Shown here: one piece after another, positions 5,014 through 5,171 of the stretch
How the letters are laid out: every line of letters begins with the position of its first letter
Numbering within the stretch: the stretch's first letter is position 1
Source of the DNA: Acidobacterium sp.
GTDB taxonomy: Bacteria > Acidobacteriota > Terriglobia > Terriglobales > Acidobacteriaceae
Length of the DNA: 5,171 nt
Direction: 5' to 3'
NCBI GenBank assembly: GCA_003152595.1
Contig: PMAM01000227.1
Location: 1-5,171, forward strand
Made by a program: the position numbers and the translations under genes
The notes under the pieces: model-generated
Databases searched by the model: none
What the model was told of the DNA's origin: nothing
What the model saw: the letters and a program-made list of their open reading frames with translations, nothing else

Positions 5014-5171
5014 GCTTCTTCGAAAAGGTTCGATGCGGGAACGATGGAGGAGGGACTGGCTCAGGAAAACTCCAGAACTGGAAAACCAGGCCTCAGCGGT
5101 TCAAGCCGCACATACCTGCCGCCTATACGGCATGGCTCAACAGCTTGCTGAAAAAGTCGAGGGGCCAGAGG
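5014..5171. other. Region upstream of ku
   Basis: No gene is evident. It should contain the ku promoter on the minus strand, but no well-spaced hexamer pair stands out. TCCAGAACTGGA (5071-5082) is a dyad with five-base arms about 70 bases before the ku start and could be an operator. Near the right edge CAGCTTGCTG (5141-5150) is a small dyad followed by AAAAAGTC. Read on the minus strand this gives GACTTTTTCAGCA, a string I associate with insertion-sequence ends and dispersed repeats. The edge cuts off any confirmation. Confidence 0.4.

Overview
The window looks like chromosomal DNA from an Acidobacteriota-type soil bacterium. This is inferred from three things: the moderately high GC content; the style of the membrane serine/threonine kinase, which joins a kinase domain, a transmembrane helix, a TolB/FlgO-like domain and TPRs; and the intergenic 'gggctgaagccc' hairpins that I associate with such genomes. 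No rRNA, tRNA, CRISPR array or intact mobile element is visible.

Layout. Bases 1-2016 (minus strand) hold the N-terminal 672 codons of a membrane-anchored Ser/Thr protein kinase, whose C-terminus runs off the left edge. A 351-base spacer follows. Bases 2368-3174 (minus) encode a 268-residue exported protein of unknown function that carries a cryptic two-fold internal repeat with a period of exactly 120 residues. Its start is a GTG behind a strong Shine-Dalgarno sequence, not the ATG upstream. A non-coding stretch of about 500 bases (3175-3678) holds a possible promoter for that gene and a cluster of REP-like hairpins, two of which share a TGAA loop.

Bases 3679-4011 (plus) hold two very small genes. 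One encodes a 47-residue secreted peptide whose mature form contains 13 consecutive histidines. The other encodes a 26-residue single-pass membrane peptide with a Gly-rich turn and an aromatic/Arg C-terminus. They converge on a complete bacterial Ku gene (4163-5002, minus), the DNA-end-binding protein of non-homologous end joining. Its partner LigD is not in the window. The last 170 bases are the Ku upstream region.

The genes do not form an obvious single pathway. The kinase, the exported protein and Ku are on the same strand but are separated by long gaps, so they are probably separate transcription units. The least explained parts are the His13 peptide with its small membrane-peptide neighbour, and the duplicated exported protein.
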